A stretch of DNA of 64,000 nucleotides from an uncultured Verrucomicrobiales bacterium (GCA_937928425.1 CALFVL010000052.1:1-64000); one strand, 5' to 3'; positions 26,455 to 35,409 are shown, counted from the stretch's first letter. Notes: generated by a model not told the origin, from the letters alone. Translations and numbers: made by a program.

Positions 26455-27114
26455 TTACTGGTGCCTTATGTCCTCCGCAGAGGTCATAAAGACGATGTCT
26501 TCGGCAATATTGACGGCGAGATCACCGATGCGCTCGATGCTCCGCGAGATGAAGATGACATTAAGGAGAGACTCGGTGTCACTAGTCCCTTCCGCGATCT
26601 TATTGCTAAGCGATTTACCAAGAGTCTTATGCAGACCATCGATTTCACGATCCATCTCGATGACAGAGAGGGCCAATTTCTCATCCAGATCCGAGTAAGC
26701 TCTTAGGGCGGTGGAGACAATTTTACGAGCTTCGACGTAGAGAGGATCAATAAGACGCACTTCTTCTAAGTCGCCGACTTTGATAATTTTACGGGCGCGC
26801 TTGCCGATATTTACGGCATGGTCGCCGATGCGCTCCAGACTGCGACAAATGTTAATAGACGAAAGAACATTTCGTAAGTCGGAGGCTACGGGATTAAAGC
26901 GGAGCAGGATGGACATGCCCTGCTCATCGACCGCTTTTTCACACTGGTCGATTTTCTCGTCTTCATCGATGACATCATAACAGAGATCACGATCCCCCTG
27001 AGTGAGACCTCTGACCGCTTTCTCGATCGCAGTCAGAGAAAGGGTACCCATTTCGACCACACTGTCTTTAAGGGAGCTGAGTTCTTCGTCGTAGTTTTTT
27101 AAAATGTGAGCCAT
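26455..27114 (-). CDS. phoU: PhoU, phosphate-transport regulator
   Basis: PhoU connects the Pst transporter to the PhoR sensor and restrains phosphate uptake. The protein is two repeated three-helix bundles of about 100 residues each, with the metal-binding signatures ICRSLERIGDHAVNIGKRA and ISRSIERIGDLAVNIAED (E/D-x-x-D pairs). It starts MAHILKNYDEELSSLKDSV. 219 residues is typical. Last gene of the pst operon, 47 nt after pstB. Confidence 0.97.
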   Translation of the reverse strand: MAHILKNYDEELSSLKDSVVEMGTLSLTAIEKAVRGLTQGDRDLCYDVIDEDEKIDQCEKAVDEQGMSILLRFNPVASDLRNVLSSINICRSLERIGDHAVNIGKRARKIIKVGDLEEVRLIDPLYVEARKIVSTALRAYSDLDEKLALSVIEMDREIDGLHKTLGKSLSNKIAEGTSDTESLLNVIFISRSIERIGDLAVNIAEDIVFMTSAEDIRHQ

Positions 27115-27161
27115 GGAATGATATAATTAGGAGGCAGTGAGGTGAGGAGTTAAAGGGCCGA

Positions 27162-27980
27162 TTAACCGAAGCGGCCACTCACATAGTCCTCGGTTTGTTT
27201 GACTTTAGGATTCCCAAAGATCGTAGAGGTCTCGTCATACTCGATGAGTTCACCTAGATAGAAGAAAGCGGTGCGGTCAGACACACGAGTGGCCTGCTGC
27301 ATGTTATGAGTGACGATCACGATGGTGAAGTCCTGCTGCAGTTCGGCGATAAGTTCCTCAATGCGAGCCGTGGCAATAGGGTCGAGCGCGGAACACGGCT
27401 CATCCATGAGAACGATCTGAGGCTTTACGGCGATGGTGCGGGCGATGCAGAGGCGCTGCTGCTGTCCTCCAGAGAGGCCCAAGGCACTGGTGTTAAGGCG
27501 GTCTTTCACTTCACTCCAAAGTGCTGATTTTTGGAGAGATTCCTCGACTGCCTGATCGAGAACACTCTTGCTATTAATCCCTTGGACGCGCAAACCATAG
27601 GCCACATTTTCATAGATGGACTTAGGGAAGGGATTGTATTTTTGGAAGACCATCCCGATGTGCTTGCGTAGCTCGATCGCCTCGACATCAGGCGCATTAA
27701 TGTCCTGCCCGAGGATGCTAATCTTACCCGTAGTGACCTTAGCGGTATCTACGAGGTCATTCATACGGTTCAGACAGCGCAGGAGCGTGGACTTGCCGCA
27801 ACCTGAGGGCCCGATGAAGGCAGTGACCTTCCCCGCCGGAATTTCTAGGGAGATGTTACGCAAGGTATTGGTCTTACCTAGATCGTAGCTAAAGCTGAGG
27901 TCATCAATAGAAATGATGGGCTCATTCACCGCGATGGCTGGTGCATCGGCTGAATCGAGAGTGACGGAGGAGTCGTTCAT
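27162..27980 (-). CDS. pstB: Phosphate ABC transporter ATPase PstB
   Basis: PstB powers high-affinity phosphate import. Walker A is [15 protein letters not shown], signature [14 protein letters not shown], Walker [14 protein letters not shown], and the PstB-specific phrases [31 protein letters not shown] and [12 protein letters not shown] are present. The N-terminal 25 residues ([18 protein letters not shown]) are a short extension. 272 residues. Encoded 16 nt after pstA. Confidence 0.98.
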   Translation of the reverse strand: MNDSSVTLDSADAPAIAVNEPIISIDDLSFSYDLGKTNTLRNISLEIPAGKVTAFIGPSGCGKSTLLRCLNRMNDLVDTAKVTTGKISILGQDINAPDVEAIELRKHIGMVFQKYNPFPKSIYENVAYGLRVQGINSKSVLDQAVEESLQKSALWSEVKDRLNTSALGLSGGQQQRLCIARTIAVKPQIVLMDEPCSALDPIATARIEELIAELQQDFTIVIVTHNMQQATRVSDRTAFFYLGELIEYDETSTIFGNPKVKQTEDYVSGRFG

Positions 27981-27996
27981 AGAAGAGAAAAGTGAT

Positions 27997-29160
27997 TTAC
28001 CATTTGAGGTTTTTACGGAAACGAGCGCGAAGGATCACCGAGATCATCGCGATGCTGATGACGAGGAGGAGAAAGACGAAGACAGAGCCAAACTGCATCT
28101 CCTTCAGGGCAGGATCATCCGGAAGCTTTCCGGTGACGACGTAGATATGATAAGGCAGGGCCTGCACTGACTGAGTCATCATATCAGAAAACCAATAAAG
28201 TCCCGTCCCTTGGGCATCTTCCCAAGGAAGCTTATCTTTCCCGGCAACCGCAGCAGTGAACATGATAGGCGCGGTTTCTCCCGCCACTCGCGTAATGCCT
28301 AAGACAGAGGCCGTGAGTATCCCCGGAGCCGCATAGGGTAACACAGCGGTGCGAATACACTGCCACTTGGTCGCCCCGAGCGCTAAGGAGGCTTCTCGGA
28401 AGCCCTTAGGCACCGCTTTTAACGACTCTTCACATGCTGCAATGATGACTGGTAAGGCCATGACTGCGAGGGTCAGGCCGCCAGCTAGGAGAGATTCCCC
28501 CCAGCCTTGGAAGCTGAGGTAGCCATCAGTAGGCCAGAGCGGAAGGGCGAAGAGAGCCTTCTCCCAATCTGGAGTGTTGGTAAAAATGGGGAAAAAAGGA
28601 GAGTGCACGAAGAAGGCCGCACCGAAGAGGCCATAAACGATGGATGGCACCCCTGCGAGGTTCATGATGGAGAGGCGGACCGCATTGAGCATCTTCCCTT
28701 TACGGGCGTATTCATTCAGGTAGATCGCGGCAGAAATCCCGATAAATAAAGCGGTGATCATACAGACGATGACCAGCATGAAGGTTCCCACGAGTGGCCC
28801 GATAATTCCTCCTCCAGCGTAGGAGAAGGTCTTATGATCCTTGATGACTGCCTCAGGGTTACTGTTTTTAAAGTCGATGAAGTCATCATGGTCCATGCGG
28901 ATCATCTCCCCTTCTTCAGTGTAGAACTGGTTCAGGGTCATCGTCTTCTTGGTGAAGAACTCAGTATTAATAAAAGGGGCTTCGCTCTTTAAAATGACGG
29001 GGAGTCCATCAAGTGTGATTTTTCCAATGATGACCACGGCGCAAGTCAGGATCACATAAGTGAAGATAGCGAAGATTGAGATTCCTACGCCGTCTTTGAC
29101 CTTCTGCCGCTGGGAGGAAGCTCGGAAGGGATTTTTCGAAATCGTTTTAGAGTCAGACAT
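27997..29160 (-). CDS. pstA: Phosphate ABC transporter permease PstA
   Basis: PstA and PstC form the membrane channel. Six spans and the permease EAA motif ([20 protein letters not shown]) are visible, plus the family phrase [17 protein letters not shown] hydrophilic loop of about 70 residues sits between spans 1 and 2 ([19 protein letters not shown] onward), longer than in E. coli PstA (about 300 residues in total against 387 here). It overlaps the pstC stop by 8 nt. Confidence 0.96.
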   Translation of the reverse strand: MSDSKTISKNPFRASSQRQKVKDGVGISIFAIFTYVILTCAVVIIGKITLDGLPVILKSEAPFINTEFFTKKTMTLNQFYTEEGEMIRMDHDDFIDFKNSNPEAVIKDHKTFSYAGGGIIGPLVGTFMLVIVCMITALFIGISAAIYLNEYARKGKMLNAVRLSIMNLAGVPSIVYGLFGAAFFVHSPFFPIFTNTPDWEKALFALPLWPTDGYLSFQGWGESLLAGGLTLAVMALPVIIAACEESLKAVPKGFREASLALGATKWQCIRTAVLPYAAPGILTASVLGITRVAGETAPIMFTAAVAGKDKLPWEDAQGTGLYWFSDMMTQSVQALPYHIYVVTGKLPDDPALKEMQFGSVFVFLLLVISIAMISVILRARFRKNLKW

Positions 29161-31033
29161 TTCCGAGACGTTTGATGATTCTTTGAGCAGTGATATTGAT
29201 GCTCAGCGAGATGGAGAAAAGGACGAGACCCACCAAGAAAAGCGCACGATAGTGTAAGGTGCCCTCTCCCACTTCTGGCATCTCTTGAGCGATGATCCCC
29301 GTCATGGTGTGGGTGGGCTGCATCATGAGTCCTAAGCCCTGCCCCCAGTCTGGCATGGAGATGCGATTCCCGGCGACGAGGAGGACCACCATCGTCTCTC
29401 CGATCACTCGCCCTAGACCTAAGAGAACAGCTGCGAGGATACCTGAAATCGCAGTCGGCACGATGACTCGGGTGACCGTCTGGAGCTTTGATGCACCTAG
29501 GGCCAGCGAGGCCTCGGTGTAGGCACGGGGGACGTTATTTAGAGCATCTTCACAGAGAGTAAAGATCGTAGGGACGGCCATGAGGGCGAGGAGCAGCCCT
29601 GCATTAAAGGCATTAAGGCGGTCTTTAATTTGGAGAAATTCTGGCACCCAGGCGGCTTGACTCCAGTCTTGGAGGTGCTGACCCAGAACCATGATACCGA
29701 AGAAACCGAGGACGATAGAAGGAATGGCCTGAATCATCTCGATCGAGGGCTTAATCAAGTTCTGCTCCCTTAAAGTGGCGAGACGATTCACGTAAATGGC
29801 AGCACCAATCGAGAGGGGCACGGCAAAGAAAAGGGCAATGCAAGAAATCACGACGGACCCGGTGAGTAAGGGAAGGAGGCCGTAGACGTTAGTCCATGAG
29901 CTATTGGTAATCCAGTCTCGGCCAAAAAAGAACTTAGCCACCGACTCGAAAAATCCCACATCTTTATCAAATTCCCAGTCCTGTGCTTTCTCGAGGCTAC
30001 GATCGACATTATCTAAGAAGCGCTCTTGGCCGTTTTTAATTTGAGCGATGAGCTGCGCGGCCTTATCGGACTCTAGTTGTGCTGGGAGCTTCGCTATTCC
30101 GACCGCGAGTTTCGTGCGCATCTTAGCAACTGCTTGTCGGTGGGCCTCCTTCGCCTCCTCTAGAGGCTGGACTCTCTCTCCAAAGGGAAACTCGTCCTGA
30201 ATGACAATTTTTTCAGCCTCTTCCAGAGCTGCCGCCTTATCCTCTCCTTCCATTTTGGTGGCTCCTGCAAGGAGGGCTTCTTTACGAGCACGGGCTGACT
30301 GCCCCGCCTCCGCATCTTCCGCGATTTTTGCAGTAATTGCCACGAGTTTAGAGCGGAGGTCTTTAAGCTCCGTTCCAGCAGCGGCGATTTCACCCTTCGC
30401 CTCTGTAAAGGAGTGCATCCCCTCTTTCTGGACCTGGATAGCCTCCGCCACGAAGTCAGGCGTTTCTTCCTCTACGGGATCATAAGTCTGGGCCGCGAGG
30501 AGGAGTTTTTCCCAAGTGTCATCATGCCCTTCTAGACGGCCAAAGGAGTCGATACTCTGCCGAGAAACACTCGCAGTGAGGTCTTTTAAAAATGTCCGGT
30601 AAGCTCCCTCAGCCTCCGCAATGGCTGCTTCATCTTCTTCATCACGAGCGTCTTCGAGCACCTCGGCCAAGTCTTCTCCCTCGTCCTCGATCTCGCCTAA
30701 AAGAGCATCCCATGAGTCCTTAATCCCCCGCTCTTTCGTATAGCGAGCATCGTATTCCGCGAAGTATGCTTGATTAGTAAAACTGACGAATTCTTGGTAG
30801 CCATCTGCCTGCTCCATCAGGTGGCCTACGTATTCTTGACCAGATTTGCGATAGACTTGGAGCCCTTCATGATGACTCGGGAAAAATCTGAACGCCTCCA
30901 ACATGAGAAAGAAGCAAATGAGAAAGAGGACGACGATGGAAATGCCGGCGTTTCCACCAAAAAAACCTTTGATCCAGCTCTGCTTATCCAGCCCGAGAAT
31001 ACGTCTCCCTTGTCTTTGAAAGTGTTTTGCCAT
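29153..31033 (-). CDS. pstC: Phosphate ABC transporter permease PstC with a giant periplasmic insertion
   Basis: The C-terminal 260 residues are an ordinary PstC: SVVISCIALFFAVPLSIGAA, IQAIPSIVLGFFGIMVLGQ, and the EAA motif [20 protein letters not shown] followed by GRVIGETMVVLLVAGN. Between span 1 (ISIVVLFLICFFLMLEAF) and span 2 lie some 300 additional residues of charged coiled coil (for example EIEDEGEDLAEVLEDARDEE). ATG 31033 (MAKHFQRQGRR) is preferred; a reading from 31093 would start inside the upstream hairpin. Long PstC forms also occur in some marine proteobacteria. Confidence 0.93.
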   Translation of the reverse strand: MAKHFQRQGRRILGLDKQSWIKGFFGGNAGISIVVLFLICFFLMLEAFRFFPSHHEGLQVYRKSGQEYVGHLMEQADGYQEFVSFTNQAYFAEYDARYTKERGIKDSWDALLGEIEDEGEDLAEVLEDARDEEDEAAIAEAEGAYRTFLKDLTASVSRQSIDSFGRLEGHDDTWEKLLLAAQTYDPVEEETPDFVAEAIQVQKEGMHSFTEAKGEIAAAGTELKDLRSKLVAITAKIAEDAEAGQSARARKEALLAGATKMEGEDKAAALEEAEKIVIQDEFPFGERVQPLEEAKEAHRQAVAKMRTKLAVGIAKLPAQLESDKAAQLIAQIKNGQERFLDNVDRSLEKAQDWEFDKDVGFFESVAKFFFGRDWITNSSWTNVYGLLPLLTGSVVISCIALFFAVPLSIGAAIYVNRLATLREQNLIKPSIEMIQAIPSIVLGFFGIMVLGQHLQDWSQAAWVPEFLQIKDRLNAFNAGLLLALMAVPTIFTLCEDALNNVPRAYTEASLALGASKLQTVTRVIVPTAISGILAAVLLGLGRVIGETMVVLLVAGNRISMPDWGQGLGLMMQPTHTMTGIIAQEMPEVGEGTLHYRALFLVGLVLFSISLSINITAQRIIKRLGNV

Positions 31034-31081
31034 CGAAGTGGAGTGATTTGCCTGAACGGAGTTCTGGACAGGAGTAGAATT

Positions 31082-31113
31082 AAAAAGGCGCATCTGCGTT
31101 TTGCAGATACGCC
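31082..31113 (-). terminator. Hairpin with U-tract between pstS and pstC (attenuator)
   Basis: On the minus strand GGCGTATCTGC, loop AAAAC, GCAGATGCGCC and then TTTTTA: an 11-position stem with one mismatch and a T-run, an intrinsic terminator. It lies after pstS and just before pstC, where partial readthrough would give more PstS binding protein than permease. Confidence 0.8.
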
Positions 31114-31116
31114 CTG

Positions 31117-31134
31117 TGTGACGTTTTTGTCACA
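31117..31134. promoter_or_regulatory. Pho-box-like palindrome between pstS and pstC
   Basis: TGTGACGTTTTTGTCACA is a perfect TGTGAC-N6-GTCACA dyad. It also reads as two Pho-box-like halves (TGTGAC and TGTCAC) exactly 11 bp apart, the spacing of PhoB direct repeats. The same element precedes pstS at 32075-32092. A CRP-type site would need N6 between TGTGA and TCACA; here it is N8. Confidence 0.55.
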
Positions 31135-31145
31135 AACTCTCTAAC

Positions 31146-31162
31146 CCCCTTATTATAAGGGG
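31146..31162. other. Perfect short hairpin after pstS
   Basis: CCCCTTA-TTA-TAAGGGG is a 7-bp perfect stem with a 3-nt loop, 16 nt after the pstS stop on the minus strand. There is no T-run, so it is more likely an mRNA 3'-end stabiliser or processing site than a terminator. Confidence 0.5.
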
Positions 31163-31177
31163 ATTTGAACAAGGGAC

Positions 31178-31978
31178 TTAGTCCACTGGGATGAAGCCAA
31201 CGGCCTCGACCACTTTCTTTGCTTCATCAGACTGAATCGCCCAGTCGAGGAATTTTTTGGCCTCCCCACTCGGCTCTCCCACGGTGTAGTAGTAAAGTTT
31301 ACGGGAGAGGGGGTATTCTGCTTTCTTCTTCGGCTTCGGGGAAACTCCCTCTACCTTCACGGCGCGTAGACCCTCTTTCCCAGCGTAGGCTAGGCCAACA
31401 TAGCCGATGCCGTTGACATTTCCCGCTACTTCAGTCGCGATTTGCTCATTTCCCGCGAGCTTCTGGGTCTTTTGTCCGTAGTCGCGCTTGGCCATCCCAA
31501 GTTTCTGGAAGGTCTTATATGTGCCAGATGCGGTGTTACGGGTGTAGACGGAAATCTCCCCGTCTTTCCCACCCACTTCACTCCAGTTCTTTATGTCTCC
31601 AGTGAAAATCCCCTCGACCTGCTTTAAAGTCAGATTACGCACTCCATTCTCTTTATTAGTCACCACTGCGATCATGTCCCAGCCTGCCACGTGCTCTACG
31701 AGCTTTTGCCCCTTAGCTACGAATTTGTTTTTCTCAGTGTCTTTGACATCACGACTAGACATTCCGATCTGAGCAGTCCCGGACTCCAGAGCAGTGAAGG
31801 CTTGAGAAGATCCCTCAGCCGCGATTTCAAAGTCCGTCTTATTCCCTGCAGCGAGGTAGGCATCCTTAAGTTGTGGCACCATCTTGGCACCCAGAGTATC
31901 AGACCCCTTAATCACTAATTTCTCAGCAAAAGCGGCTCCAGTCATCAGCGCCCCGAGGGCAAGTGCAGTGTATTTCAT
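31178..31978 (-). CDS. pstS: Phosphate-binding protein PstS
   Basis: PstS captures phosphate in the periplasm for PstCAB. Signal peptide MKYTALALGALMTGAAFAEK; binding-loop motifs VIKGSDTLGAKMVPQL, AEGSSQAFTALESGTAQIGM then SSRDV, and TRNTASGTYKTFQ, all of which contact phosphate in the family. It lacks the longer N-terminal lobe of E. coli PstS and belongs to the short (about 270 residue) PstS type. First gene of the pst operon, with a Pho-box-like palindrome about 100 nt upstream. Confidence 0.97.
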   Translation of the reverse strand: MKYTALALGALMTGAAFAEKLVIKGSDTLGAKMVPQLKDAYLAAGNKTDFEIAAEGSSQAFTALESGTAQIGMSSRDVKDTEKNKFVAKGQKLVEHVAGWDMIAVVTNKENGVRNLTLKQVEGIFTGDIKNWSEVGGKDGEISVYTRNTASGTYKTFQKLGMAKRDYGQKTQKLAGNEQIATEVAGNVNGIGYVGLAYAGKEGLRAVKVEGVSPKPKKKAEYPLSRKLYYYTVGEPSGEAKKFLDWAIQSDEAKKVVEAVGFIPVD

Positions 31979-32074
31979 TATTCTGTTTTAGTTTTGATCA
32001 CGTCCCAGAAGATGCTTCTTCCAGAACGATGGGGCCAAATTAGGCACCTTCTTCCCCACCACGAACCCATCTTC

Positions 32075-32092
32075 TGTGACCCTTTTGTCACA
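32075..32092. promoter_or_regulatory. Pho-box-like palindrome upstream of pstS
   Basis: TGTGACCCTTTTGTCACA, a TGTGAC-N6-GTCACA dyad with half-sites 11 bp apart, identical in its 12 dyad bases to the element before pstC. It lies about 97 nt before the pstS start, in the 200-nt divergent region shared with the mlaE-like gene, and is a likely PhoB-type operator. Confidence 0.6.
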
Positions 32093-32178
32093 GTGAAAAG
32101 TGGCACGGTCTAAGAACCTGCCCCTTCTGGAAAGATCTTACGGGTCGCCTTGGAAAAAAACCACGTTAGGATCCGTCC

Positions 32179-32976
32179 ATGTTCATTTTCCAAACGACTG
32201 GAAGTCTCCTCCTCAGCTTCATTAGCTACCTCGGGCAGCTGGGCCTACTAGTCGGCGAGATTCTCACCTCAGTCACGAGAGGGCAAAAACGCTGGCGACA
32301 AATGTGGGCGCAAGTCGCAGAAATCGGGGCGCGTTCTCAAGTCGTCGTCTGCGTCACGGGAGCATTCACTGGGGCGGTTCTGGCGGCACAAACTCTCTTC
32401 CAGTTTAAGCTCTTCGGGCTAGAGACAGCCACTGGAGGGCTAGTATCGGTGGCCATGCTTCGTGAACTAGGCCCCTCCATCACCGGACTCATGCTTGCAG
32501 GGCGCGTCGGCTCTGCGATGGCCGCAGAAATTGGCACGATGAAAGTGACGGAGCAGATTGATGCCCTGCGCTCCATGGCCGTGCATCCCGTAGACTACCT
32601 AGTCACCCCGCGTGTCCTTGCGATGATTATTTCAATCCCACTTCTCATCGCGGAATCAGCCGCCTTAGGGATGATCGCATCCTATGTGGTGGGAGTAGGG
32701 GTTTTTAAAGTCGAATCCGCCTACTGGATCGCGAATACCCAGACCTACGTGGATCTTTCAGATGTCACGATCGCTCTTATCAAGGGGCTCTCCTTTGGCG
32801 TTCTCATCGTCATCATCTCCTGTGACCGTGGCCTCAAAGCCAGCAACGGAGCCGTCGGGGTAGGGAGAGGCACCACTGAAGCGATGGTCTATTCCTCCCT
32901 CGCCATTCTTGTGGTAAATTTCTTCCTCACTCTCGTAATGCAAATCATCTTCCCGGCGACCCTCTTCTCAAGCTAA
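32179..32976 (+). CDS. mlaE: MlaE-family ABC transporter permease
   Basis: MlaE permeases move phospholipid between the inner and outer membranes. The family features are present: GEILTSVTRGQKRWRQMWAQ (amphipathic helix), VCVTGAFTGAVLAAQTLFQF, MLRELGPSITGLMLAGRVGS, AAEIGTMKVTEQIDALRSM, and DYLVTPRVLAM. 265 residues, normal. No ATPase (MlaF) or MCE-domain protein (MlaD) is adjacent in the window; the next gene runs on the opposite strand. It starts divergently from pstS. Confidence 0.92.
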   Translation: MFIFQTTGSLLLSFISYLGQLGLLVGEILTSVTRGQKRWRQMWAQVAEIGARSQVVVCVTGAFTGAVLAAQTLFQFKLFGLETATGGLVSVAMLRELGPSITGLMLAGRVGSAMAAEIGTMKVTEQIDALRSMAVHPVDYLVTPRVLAMIISIPLLIAESAALGMIASYVVGVGVFKVESAYWIANTQTYVDLSDVTIALIKGLSFGVLIVIISCDRGLKASNGAVGVGRGTTEAMVYSSLAILVVNFFLTLVMQIIFPATLFSS

Positions 32977-32997
32977 GAAATGGTTAGGTCAGGCGAT

Positions 32998-34179
32998 CTA
33001 CTTCTGGAGATAGACCCACACCGAGCCAGTCCGCTTCTCATTCATGAACTCACGGCGCTTATCACCCATTTGAACCAGCTTTTCTTGGATCGCCTTCACC
33101 TCGTCAAGAGAAGGTTGTGTGAGGAGAGTTTTTCGCAGCTCATTAAACTCAGCTTCAACCTTACGGACTCCTTCTTTCGCCTCCTGACGTGACATTCCCT
33201 CAGGAGCAGAAAGAACCACACTCCGGTCTCCCATAACGACATCAAGCTTACCATCCTCATTCAAGTCCTCTACCCAAACTCGGGTGGAGTCACCAGGACT
33301 AGGCGCTTCATCACTCCAGCGTTCTGCCTTCCCAAAAGGAAAATTAACCAGTGGCTGAGACCCGCCGAACACGATTTCCTTCCCCTCACCTGATAGATTC
33401 TCCACCATCACCACACCCCCCTGCACAGAGCCACTCACCAAGTCTAAATCACCATCCTGATCCCAATCTACAAAGAAAGGGTCACTATGCTGCCCCGTAA
33501 TGAGAGGCTTATCCCCACGCATGATTTTCTCGCTCTCTGGAGAAAACTTCCCTTCGCCCTCACCACGGAAAAGATAATAACTTCCTTCAAAATTACCCAC
33601 CACGAGATCGAGATCCCCATCCGCATCGAAATCCACCGCCGTGGGCCGTGTGCAGATTCTCTCCCGCTGTGGGGTAGTTCCACTCACAACGGGTTTAATG
33701 ATCAAATTTTCATTATCAGTTCCTTTCAGGACTTGTGGTTTTTTGAAAATCCCCCCTCCCTCTCCCCAGAGAACTTGGAACAGCCCCGCCATCTCATCTA
33801 GGCCCTCGCCCGAATAAGACCCTGAAAGGAGATCGACATGCCCGTCGCCATTAAGATCCACGACCTGTGGAGTCGAGCTCGTGCATCACCAAACACCCGG
33901 GATTTTCACCACCTCGCCACCCGCTTCCAGAGGCTTCCCCTCCGCAAATTTACCTTCTCCCTTTCCTTTATAAACCATCACCTTTCCCTCCATAAATTGC
34001 CCAACTAACAAATCCTTTACCCCATCCCCATCTAGATCATAAAGAGCAGGAGCCGCATAACCTGGAGACTCCAGCTCGATCACGGCCTCTCCTCCCTTCA
34101 ACTGATAAGGTTTTTCAAAGTCCACCGCTCCAGAACTGAGCGGAACTAAGGCTGCCACAACATAAGGAAATTTTTTCAT
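32998..34179 (-). CDS. FG-GAP/VCBS repeat protein with an in-frame UGA (probable selenoprotein)
   Basis: A single frame from ATG 34179 to 32998 is interrupted only by TGA at 33886-33888 (residue 98), with Cys99 right after it: VW-U-CTSSTPQVVDLNGDG. Before it: signal peptide (MKKFPYVVAALVPLSSGAV) and a first repeat (YDLDGDGVKDLLVGQF). After it come at least three more FG-GAP calcium-binding repeats (VDLNGDGHVDLLSG, VDFDADGDLDLVVG, VDWDQDGDLDLVSG) and a helical C-terminus ending in VWVYLQK. A repeat boundary spans the UGA, so both halves are one domain array. A SECIS-like hairpin lies 14 nt on. Alternative: a pseudogene with a single nonsense codon. Confidence 0.65.
33857..33888 (-). promoter_or_regulatory. 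SECIS-like hairpin following the UGA of the FG-GAP gene
   Basis: After the UGA and 14 nt, TCCAC-AGGTC-GTGGA forms a perfect 5-bp stem with 5-nt loop AGGTC (33862-33866). The loop starts 20 nt after the UGA and equals the core of the E. coli fdhF SECIS loop as I recall it. Bacterial SECIS elements lie within the coding region just after UGA and have G in the first two loop positions. Confidence 0.6.
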
Positions 34180-34299
34180 CACTTCAATAAGCGCACAGCG
34201 ATTCCCATTTTGTCAAATTTTCTCTCTGATGACTCAAATTGCATTAGTCTTGCGGCAGCCCGCTCAGGCCGTTATGTCGCTCCTTGAAATAACTTCGCC

Positions 34300-35388
34300 A
34301 TGGAAAACGCCAGCAGCCCAAATCTTTCCTCGCTCGACTTTGCGAGCTCCCCAATTAACCAAGCACTCTCCTCAGAGAAAAAGATCGAGCACTACCGCCA
34401 GATGTGCCAAATCCGCCGCTTCGAACAGGCTGCCCTGAAAAACTACTCAAAGAAAGGCACCATGGGAGGCTTCCTCCACCTCTACATCGGTCAAGAATCC
34501 CTCGCCGTAGGCGCCTCCTCACTCATGGGAGAACATGACCACATGATCACCGCCTACCGCTGCCACGCTCACGCCCTCGCGGTGGGTATGGGCATGAATG
34601 AATGCATGGCAGAACTCTACGGTAAAGCCACTGGCTGCTCGAAGGGTAAAGGAGGCTCCATGCACTTCTTCGCCCCTGACAAAAACTTCTGGGGTGGTCA
34701 TGGCATCGTCGCAGGTCAGACCCCCCTTGGCCTTGGCCTCGGCTACGGCTTAAAGTATAACAACCTTCACGGATCAGCCCTCTGCTTCCTCGGAGATGGT
34801 GCTGTGAACCAAGGAGCCTTCCATGAGTCCCTTAACATCGCGGCCCTCTTCGGCATCCCCGTCGTCTACGTCATCGAGAATAACGGCTACTCCATGGGAA
34901 CCTCACAAAAACGCTCTAGCGCCTATAAAGACTGCCTCGCCCAACGCGCTGACGCCTATGACATGGACTGGGACGTCGTAAACGGAGAAGACTTCTACGA
35001 AGTCCGCGCCAAGATGAACATCGCCATGGAACGCGCCCGTAAGGAATATAAACCTACCGTTCTTGAGATTAACACCTACCGCTACTACGGACACTCCGTC
35101 GCTGATGCCAACCACAAAAAATACCGCTCTCCAGAAGAGATCGAGAAATACAAGCGCGACCACGACCCCATTAACCTCTGGAAACAACGCCTCTTGAGTG
35201 AAGGAGTCCTCACTGAGGAAAGTGCAAAAGAAATAGACAGCGCCGCGAAAAAAGAAGCCGCAGCTTCCGTCACCTTTGCCGAAGACTCCCCTGCTCCCAC
35301 CATCGACGACATCACGAAAGACGTCTATTGGGAAACTGATAATGATACCGAGGCCTCCAAAATCGGCCGCCACTTTTTCAACGATTAA
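34300..35388 (+). CDS. pdhA: Pyruvate dehydrogenase E1 component, alpha subunit
   Basis: With PdhB this thiamine-diphosphate enzyme decarboxylates pyruvate and acetylates the E2 lipoyl domain. Motifs: GGFLHLYIGQES, the phosphate/pyruvate region AYRCHAHALAVGM, GKGGSMHFFAPD, and the ThDP-Mg motif GDGAVNQGAFHESLNIAAL then VYVIENNGYSMGTSQ. Residues 1-28 are a low-complexity extension (MENASSPNLSSLDFASSP). It lies 21 nt before pdhB. No E2 or E3 gene follows. Confidence 0.95.
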   Translation: MENASSPNLSSLDFASSPINQALSSEKKIEHYRQMCQIRRFEQAALKNYSKKGTMGGFLHLYIGQESLAVGASSLMGEHDHMITAYRCHAHALAVGMGMNECMAELYGKATGCSKGKGGSMHFFAPDKNFWGGHGIVAGQTPLGLGLGYGLKYNNLHGSALCFLGDGAVNQGAFHESLNIAALFGIPVVYVIENNGYSMGTSQKRSSAYKDCLAQRADAYDMDWDVVNGEDFYEVRAKMNIAMERARKEYKPTVLEINTYRYYGHSVADANHKKYRSPEEIEKYKRDHDPINLWKQRLLSEGVLTEESAKEIDSAAKKEAAASVTFAEDSPAPTIDDITKDVYWETDNDTEASKIGRHFFND

Positions 35389-35409
35389 TTTTTAACTCTT
35401 TCTACCACC

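Noticed and set aside
31117-31134. CRP/FNR-type binding site
   Set aside because: The dyad looks like TGTGA...TCACA but the spacer is 8, not 6, and the half-sites fit PhoB spacing of 11 bp. A CRP role is not excluded but less likely.
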